DNA of 64,000 bases, taken from positions 1 through 64,000 of the forward strand of contig NZ_JAYGII010000016.1 of assembly GCF_034931365.1 (NCBI RefSeq). The letters run 5' to 3'. A program made the translations under genes and the position numbers. The stretch comes from Natronospira elongata (lineage in GTDB: Bacteria > Pseudomonadota > Gammaproteobacteria > Natronospirales > Natronospiraceae). The notes beneath the pieces were generated by a model. It saw nothing but the letters and a program-made list of their open reading frames with translations. It did no database searches and was not told the DNA's origin. Positions 62,302-64,000 of this stretch are shown here, in pieces. Within the stretch, counting starts at the first letter, position 1; every line of letters starts with the position of its first letter.

Positions 62302-62422
62302 AAAAAAAAGGAGCGCAGACCCGATGGCGGTCGGGGGGAGTCCTTTCTTTGCCAAGGGAGGGGGGGTCCGGGCAAAGAAGCACTTGCTTTCGGCAATCCC
62401 GCCATCGTAGGGCCTGCGCCCC
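62302..62422 (-). terminator. riboswitch-controlled terminator
   Basis: Minus-strand RNA at 62422-62410 plus 62406-62399 lies inside the aptamer. It can pair with the segment at 62330-62310 in 21 base pairs (a 13-bp and an 8-bp helix separated by a 3-base bulge). The pairing is followed directly by eight T residues at 62309-62302. An inner 9-bp hairpin (TTCTTTGCC/GGCAAAGAA) closes the loop. Aptamer folding and this terminator are mutually exclusive. Confidence 0.75.
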
Positions 62423-62470
62423 TTAGACCGGTGATTTTGCGCCCCCGTTTTTCAACGGGTTTACCTTTTT
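62391..62470 (-). promoter_or_regulatory. c-di-GMP-I (GEMM-I) riboswitch aptamer
   Basis: Read on the minus strand, the RNA has GGUAAACC (consensus GGCAAACC), a hairpin CCGUU-GAAA-AACGG with a GNRA loop, then GGGGGCGCAAAAUCACCGGU (consensus GGGACGCAAAGCCxxGGG), CUAAGG, CCCUACGAUGG and GGGAUUGCCG. The terminal GGUAA/UUGCC pairing closes the fold. These elements occur in the order and spacing of the class I c-di-GMP riboswitch. The receptor nucleotides for the tetraloop lie in the CUAAGG to UACGAUGG arm. Confidence 0.87.
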
Positions 62471-62501
62471 CGCTGCAAGTTGACTTGCAAATCTGGCCGG
62501 A

Positions 62502-62530
62502 ATTATACGGGAATCGCATATATGCAACAA
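62502..62530 (-). promoter_or_regulatory. sigma70 promoter of the riboswitch transcript
   Basis: On the minus strand TTGTTG (62525-62530) and a perfect TATAAT (62502-62507) have a 17-base spacer. The start would be near 62495, about 25 bases before the aptamer. A 16-base palindrome (TGCAAGTTGACTTGCA, 62474-62489) follows in the early leader and could be an operator or a 5' hairpin. Confidence 0.72.
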
Positions 62531-62558
62531 GAAACAGCCCGCCGAAGCGGGCTGTTTC
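62531..62558 (-). terminator. terminator downstream of cytochrome c4
   Basis: A 12-bp perfect stem (GAAACAGCCCGC with its complement) with a CGAA loop, and only a short T-rich tail on the minus strand. It separates the cytochrome gene from the riboswitch promoter, which begins at the next base. Confidence 0.75.
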
Positions 62559-62583
62559 CAGATGACCGGTAGAAATCGCCTGT

Positions 62584-63222
62584 TTATCGGCGGTACTGAT
62601 CCATGACCTTAAGCTTGCCTTCCTGGCTGGCGTAGAAGGCGGCCAGATCCCGCATATCGCGATCACTCAGGTTCTGGACCTGGCCAGTCATGACGGCATT
62701 GTCGCGGGTGCCGTCCTTGTACTGGCGCAGAGACTGGTAGAGGTAGTCCGCATATTGTCCGGCCAGGACCGGGCTTGGCGGCATCAGGCCTTCCGGGCTG
62801 TTGCCGTCGGCGCCGTGGCAGGCCTGGCAGCCGCGGTCCTCGGCGACCTCGCCACCCCGGACCGGGTTGCCCACCGCTCGGGCACGGGCATAGGCGCGCG
62901 CCTCTTCCCGCTCTTCCGACGCCAGGAAGGCGGCAATGTCGCGGATTTCCGCATCGCTCAGGCCGCCGGCCTGACCGACCATGGTCGGGTGCTGGCGCTC
63001 GCCGTCACGATAGGCCTCAAGGGAGGTGACCACGTAGGCGGCGTGTTGCCCGGCGATCTTGGGCACCTTGTAGGTGGGGTAGGCATTGGCATAGCCCGCC
63101 ACACCGTGGCAGCCGACACAGGTGTCGGAGAGGACGCGACCGGCGTCCTTGTCGCCCTCCGCGTGGGCATTGAAGGTGGTCATCAGGGCCGCAAGGGCCA
63201 GGGTCACCAGTGCTTTGCGCAT
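62584..63222 (-). CDS. cytochrome c4 (di-haem)
   Basis: A 212-residue periplasmic cytochrome with a signal peptide ending NAHAEG. Two CxxCH haem sites (Cys35-Cys38-His39 and Cys132-Cys135-His136) are present, each with a downstream axial Met (PTMVGQ near 81, VMTGQVQ near 178). The two-domain repeat is typical of cytochrome c4, which passes electrons to terminal oxidases such as cbb3 or to azurin. The 285 bases upstream (63223-63507) contain no gene. Confidence 0.93.
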   Translation of the reverse strand: MRKALVTLALAALMTTFNAHAEGDKDAGRVLSDTCVGCHGVAGYANAYPTYKVPKIAGQHAAYVVTSLEAYRDGERQHPTMVGQAGGLSDAEIRDIAAFLASEEREEARAYARARAVGNPVRGGEVAEDRGCQACHGADGNSPEGLMPPSPVLAGQYADYLYQSLRQYKDGTRDNAVMTGQVQNLSDRDMRDLAAFYASQEGKLKVMDQYRR

Positions 63223-63507
63223 CGTTTCCGTCTCCAGCTTCTCGGCGTGCAGTCCGGGGCCGCGGCGTCGGCCCTCAAGTGTTTGGGTTTCAATCCGGAG
63301 CGTGGCGTCACCACGTGCTCGGCCACGAGCCGGACCGGGGACGCCCGAAAGGCGCTAAATGTACCAGATTCGGTCGTCGAATGCCGCAACTGCCTCGGCT
63401 TTTTGCATCCGGGCCGGAATTTTGGGCGCTTGGGCACAGTCCATGGCAGTTCTCGCCCGAAGCGCTACACTTTCCCGGGTCACAAACTGCAAAGAGAGAC
63501 AAGTACC

Positions 63508-64000
63508 ATGCCCATTCTGGATATTCTCAAGGAACATGCCCGAGTCCGGCTGCAAGCCTGGCCCCTGGCAGTATTGCGCGTCGCCACCGGCATCATGTTC
63601 ATCATTCCCGGCTGGCGGAAGGTCACCGGGGACTTTTCGGCGGAAGGCTTTGTTCAGGCCAGCATCGCCGGATTCCCGGGCGATGATTCCCGTGAGGGGG
63701 CTTCCGGTGCCTATGCCTGGTTTCTGGAAAACGTGGTCATGGCCGCGCCCGGTCTGTTCTCCTTCATGGTGGCCTATGGGGAATTGTTCATGGGTCTGGC
63801 CCTGATCTTTGGCGTTGCCTCCCGTCTTGCCGCGGCCGGTGGCGTTGTGCTGCTTTTGAGTTTCCACTTCGCCAAAGGCATCGATTTCTGGTCGGCGGCC
63901 AATTACGACGCCATCTGGGCAATTATCTTCTTCGTTCTCGCTGCGACGGCGGCCGGTCGGGTATTCGGGTTTGATGAGTATCTCTATCGTCGCTGGCCCG
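63508..64000 (+). CDS. DoxX-family membrane protein (3' end outside window)
   Basis: The frame starts at ATG 63508 with an AGAGAGACAAG leader and stays open to the window end (164 codons). Predicted helices include AVLRVATGIMFIIPGWRKVTG near residue 20, LFSFMVAYGELFMGLALIFGV near 85, and AIWAIIFFVLAATAAG near 140. The segment ASRLAAAGGVVLLLSFHFAKG near 110 is also typical. This matches the DoxX/DoxD-like family (four helices), which includes quinone-linked oxidoreductase subunits. The exact partner is not seen. Confidence 0.78.
   Translation, partial: MPILDILKEHARVRLQAWPLAVLRVATGIMFIIPGWRKVTGDFSAEGFVQASIAGFPGDDSREGASGAYAWFLENVVMAAPGLFSFMVAYGELFMGLALIFGVASRLAAAGGVVLLLSFHFAKGIDFWSAANYDAIWAIIFFVLAATAAGRVFGFDEYLYRRWP

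Noticed and set aside
62011..62355. Minus-strand open frames downstream of the riboswitch as its target gene
   Set aside because: They lack signal, domain or ribosome-binding site and overlap antisense to a lipoprotein gene with a clear lipobox. Their composition is that of a shadow frame.
62391..62495. 6S RNA or SRP RNA instead of a riboswitch
   Set aside because: The length is near 6S RNA, but the conserved sequence blocks match the GEMM-I aptamer in order and spacing, and neither the 6S central bubble nor the SRP GGAAGGAAGCAGCC block is present.
62480..62508. A plus-strand promoter TTGACT-N17-TTATAC
   Set aside because: It would fire directly into the hairpin at 62531-62558 and antisense to cytochrome c4. 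It overlaps the better minus-strand promoter and palindrome.

Overview
The window reads as a chromosomal segment of a GC-rich gammaproteobacterium. Evidence for this is the rpoD-dnaG-yqeY-rpsU block divergent from tsaD-folB-folK, a FadE-type acyl-CoA dehydrogenase, cytochrome c4, azurin, and small families typical of the class (DUF2835, DUF4156, DUF4136, DUF4286, YbgA-type DUF523/DUF1722). Many exported proteins are acidic lipoproteins or outer-membrane barrels. That would fit a Chromatiales- or Xanthomonadales-like, perhaps salt-tolerant lineage, but the genus cannot be fixed from the sequence. No prophage, CRISPR array or complete insertion sequence is visible. The only mobile trace is a 126-bp MITE-like element near 48.1 kb.

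Layout. 1-5 kb: 3' part of a TonB-dependent receptor, a glycerophosphodiesterase and an FGGY kinase, then a lipoprotein. 5.1-5.5 kb: tRNA-Ile2(CAU) plus a truncated copy of its 5' half. 5.5-10.2 kb: M61-like peptidase, a fused FakA/FakB-like protein and DNA polymerase IV. 10.2-16.9 kb: two DUF4136 lipoproteins, pteridine reductase, a MidA-type methyltransferase, a barrel protein, a lipoprotein and the CCA enzyme. 17-26.6 kb: S9 peptidase, a PLP enzyme, a REC-REC-GGDEF regulator, M28 peptidase, a TonB-domain protein and a GltS-like FMN protein. 26.7-33.3 kb: the rpoD macromolecular-synthesis block and the folate genes. 33.3-41.4 kb: S41 peptidase, MFS transporter, DUF4286 protein, fadE, a response regulator with a degenerate GGDEF domain, and mdh. 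41.6-44.2 kb: a YtrA-type operon (secreted peptide, GntR regulator, ABC ATPase, permease) with a clear operator-promoter. 44.3-52.4 kb: Na/Pi cotransporter, cation antiporter, paired amidohydrolases and an NHL lipoprotein. 52.4-61.5 kb: YbgA-like protein, secreted hydrolase, exported proteins, PilZ and HD-GYP proteins, azurin and a TraB protein. 61.6-64 kb: a lipoprotein, a c-di-GMP riboswitch, cytochrome c4 and a DoxX-like protein running off the end.

Cyclic di-GMP is the recurring theme. There are a GGDEF regulator, a degenerate GGDEF regulator, a PilZ protein immediately before an HD-GYP phosphodiesterase, and on the minus strand at 62.3-62.5 kb a well-matched c-di-GMP-I (GEMM-I) aptamer. 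The aptamer has its own promoter and a terminator whose 5' arm lies inside the aptamer. No co-directional gene follows it closely. Readthrough would run antisense across the convergent lipoprotein gene at 61637-62179 and then towards the TraB gene. This apparently orphan riboswitch is the most unusual element in the window.
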